21,408 bases of DNA, taken from positions 1 to 21,408 of IMG/VR virus record IMGVR_UViG_3300010400_000056, one strand, 5' to 3'. The translations under genes and the position numbers were made by a program. Positions 14,938 to 21,408 of the stretch are shown one piece after another (within the stretch, counting starts at the first letter, position 1; each line of letters begins with the position of its first letter). Under the pieces are notes generated by a model, which was given only the letters and a program-made list of their open reading frames with translations, searched no databases and was not told the origin of the DNA. Source of the stretch: a virus.

Positions 14938-16847
14938 TGTCCGATGACCTCGGGAATGCCGGCCACGGCGGCGGCGGGCGCGGCCGGACCGGCGATTGCC
15001 AGCGGCGGCGGCGGGGCGCTGACGCCCATGATGGCGTCGACATCGGTCCAGCCGCCCTCGCGCAGCACCTGCGCCTTTGCCTCGCGCAGCTTGATATCGG
15101 GCGGAACCTGGAACTGCACGCCCATCTGGTCCATCTGCAGCGCCAGGGCGAGGCTTTGCAGCCGGGCCTGCTTCTTCTGCGCCTCTTCGGCCGGGCCTCC
15201 CGAGCCGAACCACTCGAAGGTCGCGCGCTCCGGGAGCTGGTCGCGCGTCACCTCGACATAGCCGCCATACGCTTCGATGAAGAACGAGACGGTGTCCCGG
15301 CTGCCGATGGCATCGCGGGCCATGGGATAGGCCATATCCAGCCACCGCGTCATCGGCCCCTGCCCGCACTGGCGGACATAGTCGACCGTGCGCACGGCGC
15401 CGCGCTGCAGCTCGGCGTCCTTCGCGAATGCGGTGGTGTGGCTGACCGTCTGCGCGCCGAGCCGCGCCGGCAGCACACCGGTGAGTTCGGCATAGAGATT
15501 GATCGCCGCGGCCATGGCGGCCGAGAGCGACGAGGGGTCGCCGCCGATCTCGGTGTGGGCCTTGATGGCACCGGGATCGCTCGATGCCCATGTCGCCCCG
15601 GGATAAATCTCCGGTCCGCCGGACTGCGCAAAGGTAAGATCTGTTTTGTCATAGCCGACCGGCGGGTGGTTCTTCAGCATCGCCGAGTCGAGCAGTCGAT
15701 TGAGGGCGTCGGTCGCCATCATCTGAACCGGCCGGCCCTTCATCAGCGGCGAGGTCGGATAGGTGTCGTCGGCGCCCTCATAGTGATAGGGGAACAGCAG
15801 GTAGGACGAGACCGGCGACTTGCGGAACCGGCAGCGCACCACGCCGTGGCTGGCATTGCCGCCCTTGTCCTTTCCGCCCATCACGATGGTCACGACCGCG
15901 CCGGGCAGGATCATGCTGCGCGTGGTCTTGCGTGGCACAACAAGGTCGCCTTCGATCTCGAGCAGCGTCACGAAGCCATTATCGTCCTCGACCACATCCT
16001 TGCAATTCTTCGGCATCCATCCGCCGTCTTCGGCGTCCGGGTCGCTCGACCCGCGGTTCGCCGCGAGCTTCAGGTTCTCCAGCCGGATGTGATCGACCGC
16101 GATGTGCGTGGGTTCCAGCATCTGGATCGAATGCATGGAGGCTGGGGTGTCGTCGAGGTAGAGATTCTTGATCGAGCACGGCAGCAGCACCGGAAAGCGC
16201 TGCGTCTCACGCCGAACGCCACGGCCGGTCTTGAAATAGAGGCTTTTGGCCTGCATCCGAGCGCGACCAATGCCCATGCCGTATTTGAGCGACTCGGCAT
16301 TGATGCGGTCCAGCCGCGTGAAGAAATCCTCGTTCCGGTCGCCAAACTGCTGGCGGAAGATGTGCGTCAGGTAACCCTCGACCAGCTTGTCGGCGTTGTC
16401 CTGGTTGATCTGGCTCGGGACCTCGGCCTCGTCGCCAAGGATCATCGCTTGGAAGTCGGCCTTGGCCAGGTATTCGTCGGTCATCTCCGCGTGCGCGCGG
16501 AACCACGAGCCGCTGTCCGGGAACATCATGCGGCGCGCGTCGGCGGTGAGCACCTCCAGCGCCTGCGCCTGCAGCGGCAACTCGACTTCGGCCATCCAGG
16601 CTTTCTTCGTGTCGAGGACGCGCGAGCCGTTCTTGATGATGTATTTGTATGTGACATCCGGCTCCATCGCAATCTGCCGGTCGATCTCCTTCCACGCCCT
16701 CTCGCGGTCGCTGCGGGCCTTTTTCCGCCGCTCCCATTCCTCGATCCCCCACTCGGCAATGTGGTCCCAGTCGCGCGCGTCGAAACGGCGCTTTGGCGAC
16801 TCCTTGCCGTCGCGCGGGTCGATCTCCGTGGCGTCGGACTCAGCCAT
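14934..16847 (-). CDS. Portal protein
   Basis: A 637-residue protein in the position and size range of podoviral portals (about 540-760 residues). The N-terminal half is helical and highly charged, with WKEIDRQIAMEPDVTYKYI, then a Trp-rich region. The middle has strands and the segment PVSSYLLFPYHYEGADDTYP, followed by MMATDALNRLLDSAMLKNHPPV, a long-helix region that resembles the portal core where the subunits form the ring. The last 40 residues are Ala/Pro-rich and low in complexity, perhaps an exposed tail. As the ring at one head vertex, it would take DNA from the terminase and later hold the adaptor. The ATG is inside the end of the preceding gene (8-base overlap). The assignment is from size, order and composition; no short signature motif proves it. 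Confidence 0.82.
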   Translation of the reverse strand: MAESDATEIDPRDGKESPKRRFDARDWDHIAEWGIEEWERRKKARSDRERAWKEIDRQIAMEPDVTYKYIIKNGSRVLDTKKAWMAEVELPLQAQALEVLTADARRMMFPDSGSWFRAHAEMTDEYLAKADFQAMILGDEAEVPSQINQDNADKLVEGYLTHIFRQQFGDRNEDFFTRLDRINAESLKYGMGIGRARMQAKSLYFKTGRGVRRETQRFPVLLPCSIKNLYLDDTPASMHSIQMLEPTHIAVDHIRLENLKLAANRGSSDPDAEDGGWMPKNCKDVVEDDNGFVTLLEIEGDLVVPRKTTRSMILPGAVVTIVMGGKDKGGNASHGVVRCRFRKSPVSSYLLFPYHYEGADDTYPTSPLMKGRPVQMMATDALNRLLDSAMLKNHPPVGYDKTDLTFAQSGGPEIYPGATWASSDPGAIKAHTEIGGDPSSLSAAMAAAINLYAELTGVLPARLGAQTVSHTTAFAKDAELQRGAVRTVDYVRQCGQGPMTRWLDMAYPMARDAIGSRDTVSFFIEAYGGYVEVTRDQLPERATFEWFGSGGPAEEAQKKQARLQSLALALQMDQMGVQFQVPPDIKLREAKAQVLREGGWTDVDAIMGVSAPPPPLAIAGPAAPAAAVAGIPEVIGQ

Positions 16848-17214
16848 TCAGGCGGGCCTTCCTGCGGGCGAAAAGGTCGTCCGTCGCGTGCTTGATCGCG
16901 GCGTTGATGCGCGCGCGCTGCTTGCTCTCGCGCGGAATCGATGGGTCGTGGTTCTTGTCGAAGTAGAGCGGGGCTCCGACATCGAGCTCCTCGTCACCCT
17001 TCGCGGCCCACCACATCGTGGCGTAGGCCCCATAAGGGAAGTCGGTCGGCTCGACGCCGAAATGCCGGTGCATGTGGTGCGGTGGCAGTGAGAAGCCGTC
17101 CGCAATGAAGATTTCACGGCCGTCGTCGAGCGTCTCGCGCCACACCGGCGGCATCGCCGCGGCCCGGCAGATGCGCTCCATGTCGGCCTTGGTGATGGTG
17201 CGTTGCCCAATCAT
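16840..17214 (-). CDS. Conserved-looking small phage protein between TerL and portal
   Basis: A 124-residue protein. The frame continues upstream, but the ATG at 17214 overlaps the preceding stop (ATGA), so the extension is a shadow of that gene. Visible features are an N-terminal helix with DMERICRAAAMP, an aromatic and His-rich centre (FSLPPHHMHRHFG, then TMWWAAKGDEELD), and a basic C-terminal helix (RARINAAIKHATDDLFARRKARL). The HH-x-H-x-H cluster could bind a metal, though it may only be a surface feature. It overlaps the portal start by 8 bases. It may take part in packaging or head assembly by position; no family is recognised. Confidence 0.72.
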   Translation of the reverse strand: MIGQRTITKADMERICRAAAMPPVWRETLDDGREIFIADGFSLPPHHMHRHFGVEPTDFPYGAYATMWWAAKGDEELDVGAPLYFDKNHDPSIPRESKQRARINAAIKHATDDLFARRKARLNG

Positions 17215-17420
17215 TTGCGTTCTGTGACGAGATCGGCCGCCATCCAGGCCGCGTTCCAGCGGGTCGTGTTCCACTGTTCGCGCGACACTTTGCCGGCCTT
17301 CGGATGGCTGAAGATGTGCTGGTTGCGCATGATGCGGTAGAGGTCGTTGAACACGCGGCGCGCTGGCTCCGACCATTTGTCCCACTTCTTCTTCGGCACC
17401 TTGTAGCGATTGCTTGCCAT
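17211..17420 (-). CDS. Small basic phage protein next to terminase
   Basis: A 69-residue basic protein beginning MASNRYKVPKKKWDKW, with a second part FNDLYRIMRNQHIFSHPK and a C-terminal WNTTRWNAAWMAADLV. The arrangement, an aromatic-rich two- or three-helix unit with an SHPKA turn and a WNAAWxAAD ending, is familiar from small conserved hypothetical proteins placed just after terminase large subunits in alphaproteobacterial phages. It could assist packaging or be an unusual terminase small subunit, since no other candidate is seen in the window, but at 69 residues it is short for that. It starts six bases after the TerL stop and is coupled to the next gene by ATGA. Confidence 0.72.
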   Translation of the reverse strand: MASNRYKVPKKKWDKWSEPARRVFNDLYRIMRNQHIFSHPKAGKVSREQWNTTRWNAAWMAADLVTERK

Positions 17421-17425
17421 GTGGG

Positions 17426-18859
17426 TCAGATCCTCGTGCTTGCAATCGGCGCCATCGGCGCGTGCGAAACGTGCGGCCGGTTGATGATGGTGAGCGGGAC
17501 GGCGTATCTCTTCATCATCACTGCGTAGAACGTGGCCTTAAGAATGTCGTCGCGACGCGCAACGATCAGGCCGTCCTTGCGGTGGTAGCTGCGCTTTTCC
17601 TCGAACCAGTCCGACAGATGCCGGCAGACCTTGAAGCGGCCGGTGCACATGCGCTCGAGGATCTCGTCGACGATCGGCTCGACCGGCTGCGGGCCGCCCT
17701 TCTCGTCCGTCCCCGGCACCTTCGGGTAGCGCGCCGACTTGGCCAGCATGTTCACGCGGTGCTCGCGGTAGGCATCTGCCAGGATGCGCCCGCCGGTCTT
17801 CTCTCGGTTCATGCCGTCATGCGGCCACGCCACCGGCACCATCGGATTGGCCTTGTTGAACCAGGCCGCGTGGTAGGGCGGCAGCTCGTTGGCCTTGCGG
17901 TAGCAGTCGATGACGTAGATCACGTCCTGGTCGCGGTCCCAGGCGATCTCGACGCCGGCCGCCGGGTGGTCGATGCCGAAGTCGCAGCCCTTGATGCGCG
18001 CCCAGTGGTCCGGGATCTTGAACGGGTCGCACGAGATGACATCGTCGGCCACCGGGAAGACGGCGCCCTCGCCGAGCATCGGAATGCCCTTGGTGCGGGC
18101 GTCGCGCTCGTGCGTGCGGTAGGCGGTCGACAGCCGGTCCTTGTCCTCCTGGCTCAGGTGCGGCGCGTCATCCCAGGATGCGCCGCGGAGATAGATGCCC
18201 GGCCCGCCGTCCTGGAAGTGCTTCACGAGATCTGTCACGCCCGACAGCGGGGTGAACGTCACCAGGACGATGCCTTTCGAGGTCAGAATGCGGGTCTGCG
18301 ACTCAGAATAGATCATGTAGTCGTCCGGCTCCTCGTCATCCCAGACGACGTGCGGCGCCGTGCCCTGCCATTTCCGCCAACCCTGCTCGTAGGTCTTCAG
18401 GTTGCAGACCGAGACGCCACCCGATCGGTGGCGGACCCGAAAGGAGTCGATCACATTCTTGACGCCGGCTTGTCGCGTCTGCGGCTGCCCGATGATGCGC
18501 GCCTTCGGCACCCAGCCAGTGCCCATGTTCTCGCCGAGATCGCCGAGCAACTCGATCTGCACGATGTCGCGTGAGGTCTCGTTCGTCGGGCTTCCGGTCC
18601 AGACCAGTGTCGGGTGCGGGAAGCGCCGGCCTTCCCACCATTCCGGGTAATCGCCGGTCAGATGGTAGGAGACTTCGGCCGCTGCGCATTGCGTCTTGCC
18701 GACCCGATTTGCCGCCATCAGCATTCGTTCGGGGTTCGTCGCGCCCGCGTCGTGAAACTCCTTCTGCCACGGATACGGCTTGTAGCCGCGGATTTTCTGC
18801 GCGCGGATCTGCGCATTGAACTGCGCAATAAGCTGCGCGGCCTTCTGCAGGTCGGACAT
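17426..18859 (-). CDS. terL: Terminase large subunit (packaging ATPase and nuclease)
   Basis: A 477-residue DNA-packaging motor. The N-terminal ATPase shows the P-loop variant AANRVGKT (residues 49-56), an adenine-binding-like PYPWQKEF (29-36), Walker B with catalytic acids VVWDDE (171-176) and the coupling motif TFTPLSG (201-207). The C-terminal nuclease, of RNase H type, has acidic positions in GCDFGID (291-297), VIDCY (316-320) and RRDDIL (435-440). It would cut concatemers and pump DNA through the portal. A TTG two codons earlier is possible, but the ATG at 18859 overlaps the preceding TGA as TGATG and is the better start. It is followed by small phage genes, then portal. The headful or cos type cannot be judged from this. 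Confidence 0.92.
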   Translation of the reverse strand: MSDLQKAAQLIAQFNAQIRAQKIRGYKPYPWQKEFHDAGATNPERMLMAANRVGKTQCAAAEVSYHLTGDYPEWWEGRRFPHPTLVWTGSPTNETSRDIVQIELLGDLGENMGTGWVPKARIIGQPQTRQAGVKNVIDSFRVRHRSGGVSVCNLKTYEQGWRKWQGTAPHVVWDDEEPDDYMIYSESQTRILTSKGIVLVTFTPLSGVTDLVKHFQDGGPGIYLRGASWDDAPHLSQEDKDRLSTAYRTHERDARTKGIPMLGEGAVFPVADDVISCDPFKIPDHWARIKGCDFGIDHPAAGVEIAWDRDQDVIYVIDCYRKANELPPYHAAWFNKANPMVPVAWPHDGMNREKTGGRILADAYREHRVNMLAKSARYPKVPGTDEKGGPQPVEPIVDEILERMCTGRFKVCRHLSDWFEEKRSYHRKDGLIVARRDDILKATFYAVMMKRYAVPLTIINRPHVSHAPMAPIASTRI

Positions 18860-19497
18860 CAATCACGCCGGAAGGCGAAGCTCAGGATGTTGTCGCGGCC
18901 GGCGCGCGTTTCGAAGTCGTCGCGCTCGAGCAGCCGGAAGCCGTGCATCGCCATCCAGCGCGCCAGCCCTTCCTCGGTGAAATAGTAGAGGTGCTCGCCC
19001 GGCCGGTAGTGCTTCGAGGCGCGGATTGCCGTCAGATCGCCGAAAATCGGGACGGAAAGGAACGCGAACGCACTATCGGGCATCCGCTCGAAGTAGCGCT
19101 CGGGTTCCTCGATGTGCTCCAGCACGTCCCAGAAGGTAAAACCCTGGAACAGATAGAACTTATCCGACCAGCGATGCCTGGCATGAAGCCATTCGACAGC
19201 CTTCGGATTGACGTCGAAACCGAACGTGTGCGGCCGACTCTTAATGAACTCGCCGGACCCGATGCCGATGTCGAGGACGCCACCGTCGCAGACGACATGC
19301 CGGTTGACGAGATCGACCCGCCCGGCATTGATGGCGCGCGCGATCTCCGTGCCCTCGTACCCCACGTATTTGTCGAAATAGGGCGCATCGTAGGGCACGC
19401 GGTGCGCCATGTCCGCCTGCCAGGCGACGCCGTTCTCCAGGCAGAGCGTCAGGTCGCCGTCGCGCACGGCCGGGAATGTCTCGATGAACCTGTCCAT
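18859..19497 (-). CDS. Class I SAM-dependent methyltransferase (Methyltransf_23-like)
   Basis: A 212-residue methyltransferase. The SAM-binding motif I is VLDIGIGSGEF (residues 74-84), followed by FGFDVNPKA (92-100) for motif II and FWDVLEHIEEP (122-132), the post-motif typical of Methyltransf_23/UbiE-like enzymes. The late HLYYFTEEGLARWMAMHGF (169-187) is also typical of that group. Before motif I is a long N-terminal region containing FDKYVGYEGTEIARAINAGR, which could contact the acceptor. The substrate is unknown. Enzymes like this act on sugars or lipids in surface glycan pathways as well as on small molecules. It sits between a methyltransferase gene and terL, coupled by TGATG to terL and three bases from the upstream gene, so it shares the late transcript. 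Confidence 0.85.
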   Translation of the reverse strand: MDRFIETFPAVRDGDLTLCLENGVAWQADMAHRVPYDAPYFDKYVGYEGTEIARAINAGRVDLVNRHVVCDGGVLDIGIGSGEFIKSRPHTFGFDVNPKAVEWLHARHRWSDKFYLFQGFTFWDVLEHIEEPERYFERMPDSAFAFLSVPIFGDLTAIRASKHYRPGEHLYYFTEEGLARWMAMHGFRLLERDDFETRAGRDNILSFAFRRD

Positions 19498-19500
19498 GCG

Positions 19501-20106
19501 TCACGCGGTTGCGCGCCAGAGCGCGAAGGAGTCGCCGAAGGTCGTCACGGTGCCGCGGTTGCGGAGAGTGTTGACGAGCCCCCACACCGCGGGCTGCAGC
19601 GGCCAGTATTCGTGGAACAGCACATGGCCGCAGCGCTCTACGGCCTTGAAGTCGATCTCGGTGTCGACCGCGTGATTGCCGTCGACATAGGCCGCGTCGA
19701 AGTCCAGATCGGCGATGATCTTGTTCCGCCCTGCATTGCTCTCGACGTCGACGAAACGGATGTTGTTGATGCCGCAGAGGGCGGCGAAATCTCGCTTGTC
19801 GTCATCCGGGAAGATGTCGAATGAGACCACCTCGTCGAAGTGTCGGGCGAGGACGATCGCGGTCATGCCCTTGCACGTTCCGATCTCGATGCATCGCTTG
19901 CCCCTGAAGCCATGCTCGCGCGCGAACCGATCGATCCCGAGCAGCGCCGTCGAGCGGCGGAAGACGTTGATGCCGTGGCGCCGATAGATCTTGTAGAGGT
20001 CGGTGTTTCCCCAGTTCCGCCACCACTGCTCCATGTGCTCCGTCAATTCGATCTGATATATACGATCCGGTTCGGTCCGACCGAACGGCACCATAAGACT
20101 GATCAT
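19501..20106 (-). CDS. Class I SAM-dependent methyltransferase (Methyltransf_24-like), paralogue of the upstream fused domain
   Basis: A 201-residue methyltransferase. Motif I is CIEIGTCKGMTAIVLAR (residues 72-88), with the acidic residue in VVSFDIF (93-99), then FDAAYVDGNHAV (136-147) and CGHVLFHEYW (159-168). The DGxH and VLFHD/E motifs are typical of Methyltransf_24. It is clearly related to the C-terminal half of the upstream fusion: both share FRRSxAL, EIGTxxG, LAR, NNI, DFDxA, DGxH, DFxxVxRCGxVLFH and a final FALWR. The gene appears to be a stand-alone copy with its own N-terminal extension (residues 1-50). The substrate is unknown; a glycan or nucleotide-sugar is a reasonable guess from the fused GT29-like partner. 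ATGA overlap with the fusion gene shows coupled translation. Confidence 0.85.
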   Translation of the reverse strand: MISLMVPFGRTEPDRIYQIELTEHMEQWWRNWGNTDLYKIYRRHGINVFRRSTALLGIDRFAREHGFRGKRCIEIGTCKGMTAIVLARHFDEVVSFDIFPDDDKRDFAALCGINNIRFVDVESNAGRNKIIADLDFDAAYVDGNHAVDTEIDFKAVERCGHVLFHEYWPLQPAVWGLVNTLRNRGTVTTFGDSFALWRATA

Positions 20107-21332
20107 GCACGGCCTCTCCAGAGCGCAAAAATCCCCATCACCTCAACCTCGCTGCTCGGCAGCGTCTTGACGAACTCGGTCACGCCGTTCGGGTGATCCG
20201 GGTCAAAATCGTGGAACAGCACCGTCCCGCAACGCTTCACCATGTCGAAGTCGAGCCCGACCTGCGGCATCCGGTGATCGCCATCGATGAAGGCGAAATC
20301 GAAGTCGATGCCCGCGAGCAGTGCGGCCTTTTCCTCGTCCGAGCGGACCAGGTGCAGGTCGATATTGTTGGCGCCCATGCCGGCCCAGAAGCCGCGCCGG
20401 CTGTGTTTCGGATACATGCGCTCGGCCTGGCCGTTGCGCAGGTCGATCGTGGTCACGCGCGATGCGAAGCGCGCCAGGAAGGCAGTCGACACGCCGCGGA
20501 ACGTGCCGATTTCGACGATGTGCCGGCGACCGCCGCGCAGGATGAACTCGATATGCTCCGCGCCATTCGCCACCTTCAGCGCACTGCGGCGGAAGATGGT
20601 TTCCCCTCCGATCTCGACGGCGCGCGCCATGAACTCATCGATCAAGACCGGAAGCGGGGCGTCACCGTTCTGCATGATCCAGTTGAGCCGCTTGTCGAAG
20701 GTGATGGGGTGTCGGGGCGCGTGATCGCGCAACCATTGCAGTTCGCGCTCGGGGGCGTGCGCGATCGGGTCGTCCGCATTCCGGAACACCCACCGCTCGT
20801 TGACGTTGTGGATGCCAGAGCGGAAGAAGTCGAAGCCGGTCAGGTAGAAGTGCGCCGGGTCGAACGACAGGATGTCGAGCACCGCGGCGAAGCCGGTCGT
20901 CGGAACGTGGTTGCCGAGCGTCTCGAACTTCTGCAGGAACGCGGCGGTGTCCGGGATGTAGGTGTCGCAGAACCACCAGTTCCGCCGGCGCTCATAGATG
21001 TAGCGGAAGTCGACGCCCTTCATGCGGTTGTTGAGCTCGTGCCAGCGCGACTGGATCGCATGCGCGTCTGGGCACTTGCACATGCACAACGTCACGCCGT
21101 GGCGGCGCAGGTCTTCCACGCTCTTGCGGATCGAGTCGCCGAAGAACGAGTAGAAGACGTCGGTGCGGGCGCCGGTCTCGGGCGAGAGCTTATAGTTGGA
21201 AATGCGGACGACAACGTCGAACGAGTCGACGAATCCCTGCTCGTTATCGAGGCACCCCGGCCCGCTCCCGACGATCGCCACCCGCTTGCCCGCGAAGCGC
21301 GCTCGCGCCGCCGATCTGTCGATGAAATTCAC
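20103..21332 (-). CDS. Fusion of a GT29 (sialyltransferase-like) domain and a SAM methyltransferase
   Basis: Two-domain protein of 409 residues from a GTG at 21332 (VNFIDRS). The frame stays open to a GTG at 21392 and beyond, so the start is uncertain. The N-terminal half has sialylmotif-L-like features: VAIVGSGPG (18-26), GFVDSFDVVVRISNY (33-47), TDVFYSFF (57-64). It also has a motif-S-like VPTTGFAAVLDIL (143-155) with YLTGFDFF, and HNVNE (175-179) near motif VS. The C-terminal half (about 230-409) is a Methyltransf_24-like domain with EIGTFRG (274-280), FIDGDH (348-353) and VLFHDF (371-376). The protein would transfer a sugar, perhaps an acidic one, from a nucleotide donor and methylate a related substrate. 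No membrane segment is seen. Substrates are unknown. Two other methyltransferases follow. Confidence 0.82.
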   Translation of the reverse strand: MNFIDRSAARARFAGKRVAIVGSGPGCLDNEQGFVDSFDVVVRISNYKLSPETGARTDVFYSFFGDSIRKSVEDLRRHGVTLCMCKCPDAHAIQSRWHELNNRMKGVDFRYIYERRRNWWFCDTYIPDTAAFLQKFETLGNHVPTTGFAAVLDILSFDPAHFYLTGFDFFRSGIHNVNERWVFRNADDPIAHAPERELQWLRDHAPRHPITFDKRLNWIMQNGDAPLPVLIDEFMARAVEIGGETIFRRSALKVANGAEHIEFILRGGRRHIVEIGTFRGVSTAFLARFASRVTTIDLRNGQAERMYPKHSRRGFWAGMGANNIDLHLVRSDEEKAALLAGIDFDFAFIDGDHRMPQVGLDFDMVKRCGTVLFHDFDPDHPNGVTEFVKTLPSSEVEVMGIFALWRGRA

Positions 21333-21408
21333 CAACGGCCGCGACGAGCTCGGCGTCGGTGCAGATATCGATGACGTGGCGCGATGAGGCACGGTGCAGG
21401 ATTTTCCC
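21244..21408 (-). CDS. Possible C-terminal fragment of an upstream gene, cut by window edge
   Basis: In the frame offset from the glycosyltransferase, the minus strand reads GKILHRASSR, then HVIDICTDAELVAAVGEFHR, and stops at TAA (21244-21246). From 21408 to about 21343 this frame has protein-like composition, and about 18 of 22 codons end in G or C by hand count, better than the other frames here. It would overlap the GT29 gene start by about 89 bases, which is long for this phage, so the last 20 or so codons may be a chance extension or the fusion gene may begin inside it. The function is not recognisable from such a short piece. Confidence 0.35.
   Translation of the reverse strand, partial: GKILHRASSRHVIDICTDAELVAAVGEFHRQIGGASALRGQAGGDRRERAGVPR

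Noticed and set aside
14937-16895. 652-codon open frame on the plus strand, opposite the portal gene
   Set aside because: It is a mirror frame of a GC-rich gene. Its product is Arg/His/Gly-rich without recognisable motifs, and the portal on the other strand has proper couplings with both neighbours.
20103-21332. Reading VGSGPG as an NAD/FAD Rossmann motif
   Set aside because: The residues that follow (VDSFDVVVRISNY, then the PTTGF block) match sialyltransferase motifs in order and not a dinucleotide-binding fold.
20193-21374. 393-codon plus-strand frame opposite the GT29/methyltransferase gene
   Set aside because: The minus-strand product has clear enzyme motifs along its length. The plus-strand product is a repetitive Val/Glu/Arg-rich mirror sequence.
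1-21408. CRISPR array, rRNA, tRNA or insertion sequence
   Set aside because: I saw no regularly spaced repeats, no tRNA-like cloverleaf and no transposase or paired terminal inverted repeats. Without a computational scan a weak example could be missed.

Overview
The window looks like about 21 kb of a temperate, short-tailed (podovirus-like) phage or prophage. The base composition is GC-rich with strong G/C preference at third codon positions. The protein types (small Rz-like lysis partners, TIGR02594-like endolysin, N4-gp56-type capsid) fit a phage of an alphaproteobacterium, probably of the Rhizobiales/Hyphomicrobiales. That host assignment is inference. No host housekeeping gene or tRNA was seen, so neither prophage end can be placed.

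Layout. At the left edge, on the plus strand, are a 5'-truncated tyrosine integrase and an overlapping small zinc-ribbon-like protein. They face a block that runs entirely on the minus strand and ends at an intrinsic terminator at 1259-1292. Read in the direction of transcription (right to left), the block contains: a fragment of an unknown gene at the right edge; a glycosyltransferase-29-like/methyltransferase fusion; two further methyltransferases; terminase large subunit; two small conserved phage proteins; portal; a 74-residue protein; a scaffold-like protein; an N4-gp56-type major capsid protein; a protein with two SAP/HeH-like segments; head-tail adaptor (gp11-like); nozzle/stabilisation protein (gp12-like); a GNAT-like protein; three internal virion/DNA-ejection candidates; a tail-fibre-like protein; endolysin; and a dense lysis cassette of very small genes (holin-like, Rz/Rz1-like and other one-helix membrane proteins). 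Nearly all neighbours overlap by ATGA or TGATG or are a few bases apart, which indicates one translationally coupled late operon.

The single gene that breaks the minus-strand block is a GIY-YIG homing endonuclease on the plus strand at 11807-12448, lower in GC than its surroundings and inserted between two virion genes.

How the parts fit. TerL, portal, scaffold and capsid build and fill the head. The gp11/gp12-like proteins close it and form the short tail. The internal proteins probably form the ejection channel, and the fibre binds the host. Holin, endolysin and the spanin-like pair release progeny. The integrase gives the lysogenic option. The GT29/methyltransferase cluster upstream of terL is accessory to particle assembly and the most unusual part of the window: two of its methyltransferase domains are clearly paralogous and one is fused to a sialyltransferase-like domain. 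A role in modifying a host or phage surface glycan is plausible but unproven.
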